From a virus, in the IMG/VR virus record IMGVR_UViG_3300042459_000182, positions 1 to 37,544 of that record: a stretch of DNA of 37,544 nt, one strand, 5' to 3'. This document shows positions 17,439-25,593 of the stretch, piece after piece. The notes under the pieces were generated by a model, which worked only from the letters and a program-made list of their open reading frames with translations, did not search any database and had not been told where the DNA came from. Position 1 is the stretch's first letter. Every line of letters starts with the position of its first letter. The position numbers and the translations under genes were made by a program.

Positions 17439-18620
17439 CTATGAAGTTGCGAAAGAACCTTTCAACATTGCGTTAGCAAAGTAGATTGGTAATGCGATAG
17501 ACTCCTCAACACGAACAGTTACCAAGTTCTTAGTGAAGTTATCACCATCTTCGTAAGCAAATTCAGTCATGATGTTATCTTCGAACAACAACTCAGCAGC
17601 CTTATTGAAATCTCCAACCATAAATGTGTTAGCAGTTACAATGTCAGAAGAAATGATAGGCACACCTGCGATAGTCATACGTTGACCAGTCAACAATGAT
17701 GGGTGAGAATAACCTGCACCTGACTCTTTGTTGATTAACAATTCCATCTCATCAATAGGGTTAACCATGATAGCAGATGGAGTGTAACGCAATGCTTTCA
17801 ATTGAGCAATTGAGTTAGCTAATTTATCCCAACGATTAGAAGCGATAGTTACAGTTCCTGATGGAGTGTAAGTAGAAGCTGACTCATAAAGACCTGCGAA
17901 AGGAGAAGTTCCTGCGTAGTCATACAAGTTAGTATCTTCCACGTTTAACAAATCGTTAACCATTTGAGTAGAAACAAATGATTGCAACCATACCAAACGA
18001 GATAACATTTGCTTAGAAATCTTTGCGTAAGCAGCGATAGTCTTAGGAGTTACCTCAGAGATTGTGAAGTCGTAATCAACTTGAGCCTTAGATGAACCTT
18101 CAGTTTGGATAGCTGGGCCACCTTCTGAACCAGTCTTCTTAGCAAACTTGAATACACCATTCTGCTCGATAGTAGATGTACGCAAGATGTCACGCAAGTG
18201 AATAGTACGGAAAGGGTCAGTCAAGATTACGTTAGATAATCCTGCGATTTTAGAAGCCCAATCAGAACCGATGTTAGCAGTAAGGTTCATATCACCTACG
18301 GCTTTCAAGTTCATTCCAAATGCTGCATCTCTACGTTGTCCCAAAGCCTTGAATTTATCAGCATTAGCTTCGAAAGCCTTAGCCAACATATCCTCTTTCT
18401 TAGCAGGGTTGTTGTTCTTAGCATCTAAGATAAAGTCAGTCATTGACTTCTCAACAGTTCCTAATTTCTCCTCGAAAGAAGCTAAACGAGAACCTGCGTT
18501 CTTAGTCTCATTGATTAAGTCTTCAAGACCTAATCCTTCCATCTCACGACCAACACCTTTTTGAATCATTTCGTTGATGTCGGCTTTTACCTCCTCAACA
18601 ATTTTTTTAATATCCTCCAT
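17439..18620 (-). CDS. major capsid protein, HK97 fold
   Basis: A 393-residue protein. Residues 1 to about 75 are charged and helical (EDIKKIVEEVKADINE...), the delta or scaffold domain removed by the prohead protease in HK97-like phages. The mature part starts around residue 85-115. It has the N-arm / E-loop arrangement and the P-domain pattern AIMVNPIDEMELL.., then AGVPIISSDIV and NFTKNLVTVRVEESIALPIYF typical of the family. It directly follows the protease with a stop/start overlap, is followed by a strong terminator, and shares a promoter with the protease at 19363-19392. The exact cleavage site cannot be read from sequence. Confidence 0.93.
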   Translation of the reverse strand: MEDIKKIVEEVKADINEMIQKGVGREMEGLGLEDLINETKNAGSRLASFEEKLGTVEKSMTDFILDAKNNNPAKKEDMLAKAFEANADKFKALGQRRDAAFGMNLKAVGDMNLTANIGSDWASKIAGLSNVILTDPFRTIHLRDILRTSTIEQNGVFKFAKKTGSEGGPAIQTEGSSKAQVDYDFTISEVTPKTIAAYAKISKQMLSRLVWLQSFVSTQMVNDLLNVEDTNLYDYAGTSPFAGLYESASTYTPSGTVTIASNRWDKLANSIAQLKALRYTPSAIMVNPIDEMELLINKESGAGYSHPSLLTGQRMTIAGVPIISSDIVTANTFMVGDFNKAAELLFEDNIMTEFAYEDGDNFTKNLVTVRVEESIALPIYFANAMLKGSFATS

Positions 18621-19345
18621 TATTTAAACGAGTTTTTAAGTTGTAATAAAAATTCTATTTGGTTTTTGCGTTCAATCTCTGCTGGGTCGATAATCTCAGG
18701 AGTGGGTTCATTCGACTCCCTCTTTTCATCGACTAACTTCAACATTTCCGACTTTATAAAGTTATACTCTATTTCTAACAATTCATAAGTTTCATCCTTC
18801 AAATTTCCTTTGCGGAGATTCTTATAAAGTTTATCGTATCTATCTAACAATAAGTTCTTGTCTAATGACTTTAAACCTAAGAATGGTGTGTCAGGATTTG
18901 CTGCCCACAAAACCGAAGAAATTTCAAATAATTTTACTTCTTGAATTTCGTAGTAAGTTTTCTTACCTTTTTCTTCAACCTTACTTTCTTTGATTGTAGA
19001 GAAACCAATTGAGTGCTGATTGATTAAACCTTCTTCATAAAGTTTTAATGTATCCTCACCTGCCTCAGTATCTACAATTCGTGCTTCAAAGTACAATCCA
19101 TTACCATCCTCTTTTAACAAGGTAGGCTTACCATTGACTTTAGAAGTATCGTGGTCATGTAAGAACCAAATCTCGTTCTTTCCCTCAGGCCCACGTTCCT
19201 TAATGGTTTTAGTAAATGCACCAGGCATTATCATATCACCATGTAGGTCGATATTACCAAACTTAGCAGCATAACCCATTACAGTTCTGCGTTCTAAGTC
19301 TAAATCGGTAATCTCTGCAAATGATTTTATTTTATAATCTCTCAT
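18620..19345 (-). CDS. HK97-type prohead protease (peptidase S78)
   Basis: A 241-residue protein with the family start RTVMGYAAKFGNIDLHGD and PGAFTKTI (residues 20-48). The catalytic histidine lies in FLHDHDTS (H63/H65) and the serine in HSIGF (S112). The region ISSVLWAANPDTP closes the protease fold. The last 90 residues form a charged helical tail that may be a scaffold or self-cleaved extension. It processes the N-terminal domain of the capsid protein and itself during head maturation. A promoter lies 18-47 bases upstream of its start. Confidence 0.93.
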   Translation of the reverse strand: MRDYKIKSFAEITDLDLERRTVMGYAAKFGNIDLHGDMIMPGAFTKTIKERGPEGKNEIWFLHDHDTSKVNGKPTLLKEDGNGLYFEARIVDTEAGEDTLKLYEEGLINQHSIGFSTIKESKVEEKGKKTYYEIQEVKLFEISSVLWAANPDTPFLGLKSLDKNLLLDRYDKLYKNLRKGNLKDETYELLEIEYNFIKSEMLKLVDEKRESNEPTPEIIDPAEIERKNQIEFLLQLKNSFK

Positions 19346-19362
19346 ATCGTATTCAATCTGTG

Positions 19363-19392
19363 CAAATATAATAAAAATTAATAACTACCAAA
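19363..19392 (-). promoter_or_regulatory. promoter for protease and capsid genes
   Basis: On the minus strand TTTG (19392-19389) and TATATTTG (19370-19363) are separated by 18 bases, an excellent Bacteroidota-type match. The predicted start near 19356 leaves a leader of about ten bases before the protease ATG. Confidence 0.72.
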
Positions 19393-19397
19393 TATTT

Positions 19398-20132
19398 CTA
19401 AATATACATCAAGCCACAACGGCAATTAACAACCTCTTGTGCAGGGGCATTACCATCACCAGGCCCACTCATTAAACTACCACCAACTGAAAATAATTCT
19501 TTCATTCCAATTGCGGGATAGCTTGCCATTGCATTATGAGATGGTCTCTCTTTACCATCCAAGGTAACTATCCATTTCTTCTTTAGTTCCTTACCTTGTG
19601 TGTTAGCCCACACTTGACTTGATAAATTCATTATCCGTGTCATTTCAGTTCTTGCAATGGTTTGACTTCTAATAATATTCTTTTGTGTCAAATACAATGC
19701 CAATAATGTGATAACTGCGGAGGCAGGAATACCTTGAGAAACTTTATCCTCAACAAATCGTTTAATGTCATTCTTAATCGTTCCAATAATACCAAGCACA
19801 ATAAAGAACTCGGTAATATTGGCAAAGAATCCTAAAAGAAATAATAACCATGCCTCATCAAACAAATCCCCTTCAGCCTTCTTTTGGAACGAGTCTAAAA
19901 ATGCACCTTGCTTTAAGCCAAACTTCTTATACACATCTTTTAAGATACTTAGCATCCACCTTTCACTAAAGTGATTAGTAATGTGGAAAGTTTGTCGACT
20001 TCTTCCATCTAAACTTTTAATGTAAGCCTTTGTTTCAATGTTAAGTTTGGTTTGGATATAGGCATACATTCCTCTTTCGTTAATGTCATGCCTTCTTCTC
20101 CAAGCAACTCGGTACATTTCCTCGTTTACCAT
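19398..20132 (-). CDS. MuF-like minor head protein
   Basis: A 244-residue protein. The C-terminal half has the Mu F signature: IARTEMTRIMN (about residues 160-170), a W..TLDGKERPSHNAM block, GGSLMSGPGDGNAPAQEVVNCRCG and a terminal aromatic/hydrophobic MYI. The centre has hydrophobic segments (about residues 95-125 and 135-155) that may be membrane-active. MuF proteins are injected or structural minor head components next to the portal. It overlaps the small membrane protein gene upstream. It has no toxin domain fused at the C terminus, unlike some MuF proteins. Confidence 0.9.
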   Translation of the reverse strand: MVNEEMYRVAWRRRHDINERGMYAYIQTKLNIETKAYIKSLDGRSRQTFHITNHFSERWMLSILKDVYKKFGLKQGAFLDSFQKKAEGDLFDEAWLLFLLGFFANITEFFIVLGIIGTIKNDIKRFVEDKVSQGIPASAVITLLALYLTQKNIIRSQTIARTEMTRIMNLSSQVWANTQGKELKKKWIVTLDGKERPSHNAMASYPAIGMKELFSVGGSLMSGPGDGNAPAQEVVNCRCGLMYI

Positions 20133-20266
20133 TTCTTTTGTTTGAATATCCTTTCAATCTTTCTTTTGTCGGAATCTTTTTTCTTATCGACATAATAAGA
20201 GAATACTCCAAGCCAAAAGATGCTTGTAAGGGATGTGGTTGTGATTATAATTTCAAATATTCCCAT
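20126..20266 (-). CDS. small membrane protein between portal and MuF genes (46 aa)
   Basis: I translated this short frame by eye. It begins MGIFEIIITTTSLTSIFWLG and ends RIFKQKKW, with one hydrophobic helix (about residues 4-26) and a lysine-rich C-terminal tail. It starts two bases after the portal stop codon and its TAA overlaps the MuF ATG (ATGGTAA), so it fills the gap perfectly in the operon. The opposite-strand frame across the same DNA ignores this fit. A membrane protein in this position has no established role that I know. It could be a secondary holin, a head-associated peptide or an ejection component. Confidence 0.72.
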   Translation of the reverse strand: MGIFEIIITTTSLTSIFWLGVFSYYVDKKKDSDKRKIERIFKQKKW

Positions 20267-20268
20267 AT

Positions 20269-21642
20269 CTACTCATCTTCATCCATCACCATTGAGCCAA
20301 TCTCGGTAGGGTCTACATTAAGGCTACCTAAAGGCACTTGATTAGAACGAATATAAACTTGTTGCATAATCGGGTCATTAGTTGGCTCAAAGTCCATAAA
20401 CACACGTTTTTCATCTTGTGTAAGGACACCATCTAATTTCTCAAGAATGGTTGCGGCATCTAAGAAGTTTTGTTTCATCTCAGGATACGCATCCACATCA
20501 AACCGCAATACATATTGTGCAGGATTAATGTTCAATGGTTCAGCAAGCCAAGCCAACATCTTCTCACAAATCTTAGATTGTAATGGCACAACGCAGTTAA
20601 TAATCATTCTGCGGATAAATTGTGCCAAGTTGCTTTCAGTTAAGTTATCAGCATTTAAAAGCACATAAGGATAGTGCCATAAACGACATAACTGCTCGGT
20701 AGATAACTTAGAGATTGCTCTAAGGTCTAATTCCAAGTTGTTAGTAGATAACTTCAAATAACCCATCTTAGAGTTACTAAATGCAATACGACCTTTTTGA
20801 GATGAATCGTAAATCTTACCATACACCTTGTCTTGGTAATCTTGTTGTTGCACCGCATCTAAGTCTTCAACATTGTTGTCATCCTTGTACAATACCCCTA
20901 CCGCACCACGAGTCTCAAAGTTCTCGATTGCTACTTCCTCACCACTATTTGCTTTTTGCAATACTCTTGAACCCGCAGTTAAAGGAGATAATCCACGAGC
21001 AATTGTAGTTTGGTTGTTGTAAGAAGGATTAAAGGTTCTAAACGATAGAAAGAATTTAGGGTCGATTGTATCTGAACCCGTAGAAATCATTTTATAGCCT
21101 ACAATCTTTCTAAAGCCATCAGTAATGATTGTATAATCAAAAGGTGGCACAACGTGGAGGCGAGCAATCTTTCCTGGGTACAATGGGTCTTCCTCAGCCC
21201 AGATTCCAACATCACCAACTAACAAATACCAAGAAAAGATAGATTCGAAAAATTCTTTAGTAGTTTGATATTTATTAGGCTCACGAAGCAATTTAAGAAC
21301 AGGATGTTCTTCTAACTCCTTAAACTCAGACTTTTTCTTAATTGACTTAGCCTCCATGATACTTCTATCAGTAGGGCGGTTCATTAAAGCCTTGTAACGA
21401 TTAACGGCACTAATTTGCATCTTTTGTGCTTGATACATCTCTAAAGGCACTTCCGTTGCACGAGAGGCAATGTCACTCACAATAGCATACACATCTACGT
21501 TCTTTTCGTAACCATCGTTGATAGCACTTCTAAAATCACCATTGTATAGTGAGTAGGTTTGTCCACCCATGAACATCCATTGCTTTACCGATTGTATTGC
21601 AAGTGCAGCCTTTTTGCTACCAAAAAAATCAAATACTCCCAT
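20269..21642 (-). CDS. portal protein, HK97 family
   Basis: A 457-residue protein starting MGVFDFFGSKKAA with the classical VYAIVSDIASRATEVPLEMYQ (about residues 51-72), LLVGDVGIWAEED, LHVVPPFDYTI and a C-terminal helical region with LVPLQSKICEKMLAWL-type residues. It forms the dodecameric ring for DNA entry and exit and the docking point of the terminase. It sits between large terminase and the minor head proteins. Residues 80-105 hold an extra charged loop, RSIMEAKSIKKKSEFKELEE, not usual in the core family. Confidence 0.92.
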   Translation of the reverse strand: MGVFDFFGSKKAALAIQSVKQWMFMGGQTYSLYNGDFRSAINDGYEKNVDVYAIVSDIASRATEVPLEMYQAQKMQISAVNRYKALMNRPTDRSIMEAKSIKKKSEFKELEEHPVLKLLREPNKYQTTKEFFESIFSWYLLVGDVGIWAEEDPLYPGKIARLHVVPPFDYTIITDGFRKIVGYKMISTGSDTIDPKFFLSFRTFNPSYNNQTTIARGLSPLTAGSRVLQKANSGEEVAIENFETRGAVGVLYKDDNNVEDLDAVQQQDYQDKVYGKIYDSSQKGRIAFSNSKMGYLKLSTNNLELDLRAISKLSTEQLCRLWHYPYVLLNADNLTESNLAQFIRRMIINCVVPLQSKICEKMLAWLAEPLNINPAQYVLRFDVDAYPEMKQNFLDAATILEKLDGVLTQDEKRVFMDFEPTNDPIMQQVYIRSNQVPLGSLNVDPTEIGSMVMDEDE

Positions 21643-21644
21643 GT

Positions 21645-23027
21645 TTAAAATATTAATAGTTTTTTCTTTGAATACTTCGTGTACACCGCATACCTAATCG
21701 AATCTAAAGAGTGATTCCAGTCATCAATCGGTTTGTTGATAGGTTTGCCTCCAACAGTCAACCATTGGTAATTGTCAATCTCTTTTTTAATGTTTTTCGA
21801 CCTTCGTGTATAATACACCTCGTATTCTCTTAATTTACTAATACCAGCATTAACGGAGTCATTACCTTTAACCGCTTTCACGACTTTAAGCCCCTCTCTC
21901 CTTAATTCTTCAATTGACTTAGGGTCTGCCGAATCACAATAAATCTCATTCAATTTATCGGGATAGAGTTTAATCTTTTTAGCCAAATCAGAATTTGTTA
22001 ATCCCTTTTCGTAAATAACTTCGTCAAGATATAACTTATTTCCTAATTTAGCAATTCGCACCAATGCGGTAGGGTCATTAGAGAACCCAAAGTCAAGTCC
22101 GCTAAAGATAACATCAGCATCTTTAGGAAAGAACTCACAAGGTTGCCAATCATGATAAATAAGGGATTCGTAACTTGGTTTAGGGTTTTGCTGATAAAGT
22201 GACTCAAAAGTAAAAGGTTGGTCTTTTTTTATCTTTACAAGTTTCTCTAAGGAGTGTTTCTCAGGCCACAAAGCTTCACCAACCTTACGTTTATCATAAC
22301 TATTCTCCGCAGCTTCACGAATTGCAGGAAACTCAATTATCGTCCAATCATCATCTCTTTCAAGAAGTCTACCTGCTAAGTCATCATCATACCATCGAGT
22401 CTGAATAAGAATTTGCTTAGAATCGTTATGTAAGCGAGTTTCAAACACATCGGTGTACCAATTCCACAATTGCTCCTTGATAATGTTAGATTGAGCCTCT
22501 TGTCGGTCTTTTAAGGGGTCATCTATGATACCAATGTCAACCGCAGTTCCAGTAAGTGAGCCTCCACGACCAACTGCTTTTAAATAACCACCTTCGTTAA
22601 CAGTTTGGAAAAACTCAGCAGTACGAATAGCTTCACCCTTGCGTTCACTAATGCGTGAATTAGGAAAAAGGTTTTTATATTCTTCACTAAGAATCCTTCT
22701 TTGTATCTCACCACTAAATTGTTCAGCTAAGGTAGCATTGTAACTTGCCAAGGCTAACTTCAACTTAGGATTCTTGCCTAACAAATAAGCAGGAAAACTC
22801 CTTGTTGACAACTCAGACTTTCCATGTTGCGGAGGCACAAATATCATCAACTTCTTAATCTTACCCTCATACACCTTATCTAAGTGGTCAGCAATAACTT
22901 TATGAAACCACTTCATTTCATAATCAGGTTTTACATACTTCACAAAGTGGCTAAACGACCTCCTCGAAAGTTCCCTCATCAATATCTCTTTCTCTAATTC
23001 TTGAAAGTCTTTGTCGTATTTCTTCAT
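21645..23027 (-). CDS. terminase large subunit (packaging ATPase/nuclease)
   Basis: A 460-residue protein with an intact Walker A PPQHGKS (residues 65-71), a Walker B ending in IGIIDD (165-170) and a DNA-translocation ATPase region. The C-terminal RNase H-like nuclease is present, with D312 in LDFGFSNDPTA and D365/D368 in IYCDSADPK. It packages DNA into the prohead and cuts concatemers. The start overlaps the small subunit by 77 bases, long but usual for this pair, and the hydrophilic residues 1-10 leave room for a later start. Headful versus cos packaging cannot be decided here. Confidence 0.95.
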   Translation of the reverse strand: MKKYDKDFQELEKEILMRELSRRSFSHFVKYVKPDYEMKWFHKVIADHLDKVYEGKIKKLMIFVPPQHGKSELSTRSFPAYLLGKNPKLKLALASYNATLAEQFSGEIQRRILSEEYKNLFPNSRISERKGEAIRTAEFFQTVNEGGYLKAVGRGGSLTGTAVDIGIIDDPLKDRQEAQSNIIKEQLWNWYTDVFETRLHNDSKQILIQTRWYDDDLAGRLLERDDDWTIIEFPAIREAAENSYDKRKVGEALWPEKHSLEKLVKIKKDQPFTFESLYQQNPKPSYESLIYHDWQPCEFFPKDADVIFSGLDFGFSNDPTALVRIAKLGNKLYLDEVIYEKGLTNSDLAKKIKLYPDKLNEIYCDSADPKSIEELRREGLKVVKAVKGNDSVNAGISKLREYEVYYTRRSKNIKKEIDNYQWLTVGGKPINKPIDDWNHSLDSIRYAVYTKYSKKKLLIF

Positions 23028-23436
23028 CGCTTAATAATCTTGGGTCTAAGGTTTCTTCTTTAATCGTTACTTCGGTAGTTACCGCTTGATTTGCTTTTCC
23101 GTGTTGGAACTCTAATAAGAACTGCGTATTCTTCATTTCACCATTCTTAATGTCACCTAAGATACCATTGGCTATTACGGCAATGAACCCAGGTGTTTGA
23201 ACATCCATGGCAATACGCTTAATCTCAGCAACACTCATTGAATTAATCGAGGCAGCTAAGGTAACAACATCGCTTTTAGTCAACTTTACGTTTAACGCAT
23301 CACCAACCTCATCAATTACCTTCTTAATCATTCCTTTTGGTCTCCCATTGGGATTACCACTTTGTCCCTTAGGAAAGTGTTTAAGATTCTTTAACGTATT
23401 TGGATGCACCTTTCGTTTTTCCATAATTGTAGTCAT
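22951..23436 (-). CDS. terminase small subunit candidate
   Basis: A 161-residue protein directly before the large terminase. The N terminus carries HFPKGQSGNPNGRPKGM, a motif common in small terminase-like DNA-binding proteins of this class (DUF5681-type). The middle is helical, with an oligomerisation-like segment at about 60-110, and the C terminus is acidic. It would recognise the packaging site. An alternative start at the internal ATG, giving MEKRKVHPN, is possible. It is the first gene of the leftward block, next to the non-coding region where a packaging site may lie. Confidence 0.8.
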   Translation of the reverse strand: MTTIMEKRKVHPNTLKNLKHFPKGQSGNPNGRPKGMIKKVIDEVGDALNVKLTKSDVVTLAASINSMSVAEIKRIAMDVQTPGFIAVIANGILGDIKNGEMKNTQFLLEFQHGKANQAVTTEVTIKEETLDPRLLSDEEIRQRLSRIRERDIDEGTFEEVV

Positions 23437-23792
23437 TTAATGGTTTGGAAAAAATTCTAAATTTTTTTAATGTGAAATCTGAATTTGATTCGTTTTCAAT
23501 TTTGGGTTCGCTTATATTATACCTAATAGTATAATTAATGTAATAATATATTCTATATATGTTTTCTTATTTATAATCAATCTAAATAACATTAACTTAT
23601 TGACTTTCAACCTTTTAACTCAAGTGTTCCGCCCCGAAGTTCCCTTATTTAGATTGAGTCTTAATAAGTGTTTACTCCGCAAACTTAGTCAAACTTTGTA
23701 AATAACCATATATTTTATTGTTTTTGATTGTTGGTTTTGAGAAAGTGTACACAATTATTAACCAAAAAAGTTTGCGATTTTATTTATTCCTT

Positions 23793-23818
23793 CCCCACAC
23801 CCACCTACCCCCACCCCC
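23793..23818 (-). other. G-quadruplex-forming motif
   Basis: On the minus strand the G runs read GGGGG-T-GGGGG-TAGGT-GGG-TGT-GGGG, satisfying G3+N1-7 four times. It is unusual in an AT-rich phage and lies about 360 bases upstream of the terminase genes. Confidence 0.7.
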
Positions 23819-24078
23819 TTTTGCTCTACGACTTTTTGGTAAAATGTACGTTTAAACGCTGTAAATACGTTATTCACACACTTTGAACACGTGTAAAAAG
23901 GGTTATTAAGGTAGTTAAAAAAGGTACTTGTAAAGAGGATAGTTGGTAGGCTGGGAGTACCCGCCTAATCAAATACTTTGTTTCCTTCGTTTAATGCAGG
24001 TTTTTCCATTGGATTGAATAGCTTAATTAGATTGATTTTAAATAGCTTCATTATTGATATCCAATAAAAACAAAGAAA

Positions 24079-24106
24079 CAAAGGTACAAAGGTAGCACTA
24101 ATGCAA
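24079..24106 (-). promoter_or_regulatory. candidate leftward promoter
   Basis: On the minus strand TTG (24106-24104) and TACCTTTG (24086-24079) are 17 bases apart. A second TACCTTTG at 24094-24087 is tandem to it but lacks a -33 match. It could read the terminase operon with a leader of about 630 bases, or a non-coding RNA. Confidence 0.42.
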
Positions 24107-24139
24107 TACTTTGAATTTAAGCGAGGATAATAGGTTCAA

Positions 24140-24179
24140 ATAGGGAAACATACTACCCATGATATAAAAGTCTCTTAAA
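24140..24179. repeat. 40-bp imperfect direct repeat, copy 1
   Basis: It matches 26957-26996 without gaps at 31 of 40 positions. The conserved ends are ATAGGGAAAC and AAAAGTCTCTTAAA, and the middle is variable. Confidence 0.75.
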
Positions 24180-24218
24180 TCAAAGATTTGATGCCTTAAA
24201 ATGAATGCAGTGTATTAA

Positions 24219-24231
24219 GCCGCGAGGCGGC
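24219..24231. other. GC-rich hairpin
   Basis: GCCGC-GAG-GCGGC forms a perfect 5-bp stem with a 3-nt loop inside AT-rich DNA, extended by CGGCGG-type sequence. A T-rich tract begins about 15 bases downstream, too far for a standard terminator. Confidence 0.5.
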
Positions 24232-24460
24232 GGCGGAACAATTACCTTTTTTTTCTTTTTTTCTTTTAAGGGATAGTGTTACTATTCATTTAAGGGATTA
24301 ATAACTAAGTTAACTGGGTTATTACCTTGCATTGTCAAATAATATTATTGCATACAAGTTTTACTCATTATTGTGTGGAAAATGAATAGTTCTAATAGAA
24401 AGAAAGAAAGTAGGCAAAGAAAGAAAGATTAACTCCTAAGGATATATTTAAACTCTTATT

Positions 24461-24530
24461 GTATACTTAATGAAATTAATATACTAATGTAATTAGGGTA
24501 TACTATAAGGTAGAAATAGAGTATACTAAT
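24461..24530. repeat. iteron-like cluster of TATACT motifs
   Basis: GTATACT(T)A at 24461, ATATACTAAT at 24479, GTATACTAT at 24498 and GTATACTAAT at 24521 give four copies at spacings of 18, 19 and 23 bases. They lie just before a strongly AT-rich stretch. Confidence 0.6.
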
Positions 24531-24789
24531 AGCTTCGCTTTATTCAAGAAAAAAATAACGTTTTGATTTTTATAAAAAAAACATTTTCGAATTTATTTTT
24601 TAAAAAAGTTATAAAACCCTATTAATCAAGTATTTAAACGCTAAAAAATAAATTATTTATTAATCTAATGTAATTTAGAATAAATCTAAATAAGCACTAT
24701 AAAGTGTGTTTAAACGCTATTAAGCCCTATTTATGCTATGTTTTACCTTTGTTTCCTTATTTAGAACGTTTCTAAATTACGTTTAATGT

Positions 24790-24820
24790 TTGGTAATTAA
24801 TGTAAACGTTTATACCTTTG
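24790..24820 (+). promoter_or_regulatory. promoter of the early rightward genes
   Basis: TTG (24790-24792) and TACCTTTG (24813-24820) are separated by 20 bases, a full Bacteroidota consensus. Transcription should start near 24827, followed by the A-rich leader AACAAAAACAAAAACAAA before the ATG at 24843. Confidence 0.8.
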
Positions 24821-24842
24821 ACTCAACAAAAACAAAAACAAA

Positions 24843-24983
24843 ATGACAGCTAAACAAAAAATTATCGAATTTATCAACTTTTTAGAAAGAAGATTATTAT
24901 CAACAAGTCAGGAGCATAACAGAATTAAACTAATTACACGAATTGAAGAATTAAAAAACGAATTAAGCCAATTGCAAAACTAA
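24843..24983 (+). CDS. small early helical protein (46 aa)
   Basis: Translated by eye: it begins MTAKQKIIEFINFLERRLL and ends ELKNELSQLQN. It is almost entirely helical and charged with a possible coiled coil, without membrane segments or known motifs. It is the first gene behind a strong promoter, with a leader typical of Bacteroidota genes, so it is likely expressed immediately after infection. Function unknown. Confidence 0.72.
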   Translation: MTAKQKIIEFINFLERRLLSTSQEHNRIKLITRIEELKNELSQLQN

Positions 24984-25007
24984 TTTTTAACCCTTAAAAT
25001 CCACATT

Positions 25008-25133
25008 ATGAAGAACTTAATTAATTACACTAAAAAAATGAATGCAGCCGACCCTCAAGCAATTCCTACAGCTGTAGTTTTGACAATTACATTTTACTTA
25101 ATCTATTTCATTTTAATTCCTTTATTCTCTTAA
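25008..25133 (+). CDS. small early membrane protein (41 aa)
   Basis: Translated by eye: a polar N terminus starting MKNLINYTKKMNAADPQ, followed by one hydrophobic helix (about residues 20-40) up to the C-terminal LFS. It lies 24 bases after the previous short gene and before the next, with an A-rich leader. Early small membrane proteins often interfere with host membranes or exclude other phages, but nothing specific is shown here. Confidence 0.68.
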   Translation: MKNLINYTKKMNAADPQAIPTAVVLTITFYLIYFILIPLFS

Positions 25134-25161
25134 TTTTTTAACCCTTTAAATAATTCACAAA

Positions 25162-25548
25162 ATGGAAAATCTAAAAAAACAAATTGTAAGCGAAATTAAT
25201 CTAATGTCTCACTCTGATTTGATTAATTTAAATAATCTTTATGCAAGTGAAATTTTAGGAAATTTTAATGATGAAATTTTTTATAATGAGGACGAATTTT
25301 TTAATACATTTTTTTATGAGAATGTAATTGGAGCTATTCAATGTGTTTCATATGGCGACTACAGGTATAGTGACAATTATGTGAAATTTAATGGCTACGG
25401 AAATTTAGAAAGTTTCAATTATATGTCTCATGCTCAATTATGCGAATTGCCGGAAACAATGGCGGAAGATATAATTAATAAATTCGAGGAATTTGAATAC
25501 TTATTTTCCAATGAATTATGCGAGCTAATTAATCAATACGAATTTTAA
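25162..25548 (+). CDS. acidic early protein of unknown function
   Basis: A 128-residue, strongly acidic and aromatic-rich protein (many D, E, N, F, Y). It has no membrane helix or catalytic motif. The acidic surface is reminiscent of DNA-mimic or host-inhibitor proteins, which is only a possibility. It is read with its neighbours from the early promoter at 24790. Confidence 0.75.
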   Translation: MENLKKQIVSEINLMSHSDLINLNNLYASEILGNFNDEIFYNEDEFFNTFFYENVIGAIQCVSYGDYRYSDNYVKFNGYGNLESFNYMSHAQLCELPETMAEDIINKFEEFEYLFSNELCELINQYEF

Positions 25549-25593
25549 TTTTTAATCTTAACTAATTTTTTAACCCATTAAACACAAAATAAT

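Larger units (their letters stand above)
23441..24842. other. 1.4-kb non-coding divergent region, candidate replication origin / packaging / promoter region
   Basis: No convincing gene is present on either strand across 1402 bases between the leftward late genes and rightward early genes. It holds a G-quadruplex motif (23793-23818), a GC-rich hairpin (24219-24231), one arm of a 40-bp repeat pair (24140-24179), three TTAAACGCT motifs, four TATACT-type iterons (24461-24530), duplicated TTTAAGGGAT (24265, 24289), a purine tract (24397-24428) and a strongly AT-rich stretch at 24540-24700. This combination of iterons beside AT-rich DNA resembles a replication origin; that is inference. Confidence 0.75.

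Noticed and set aside
20138-20341. Rightward 67-residue frame between the portal and MuF genes
   Set aside because: It lies opposite the portal end and the better-fitting leftward small membrane protein, and it has no operon context on the + strand.
24382-24432. A 16-residue basic frame (MNSSNRKKESRQRKKD) in the divergent region
   Set aside because: It is produced by a purine tract, is very short, and has no promoter match upstream.
23441-24842. CRISPR array or attachment-site interpretation of the repeats in the divergent region
   Set aside because: The repeats are short, unevenly spaced and without regular spacers, and no integrase gene is present in the window.
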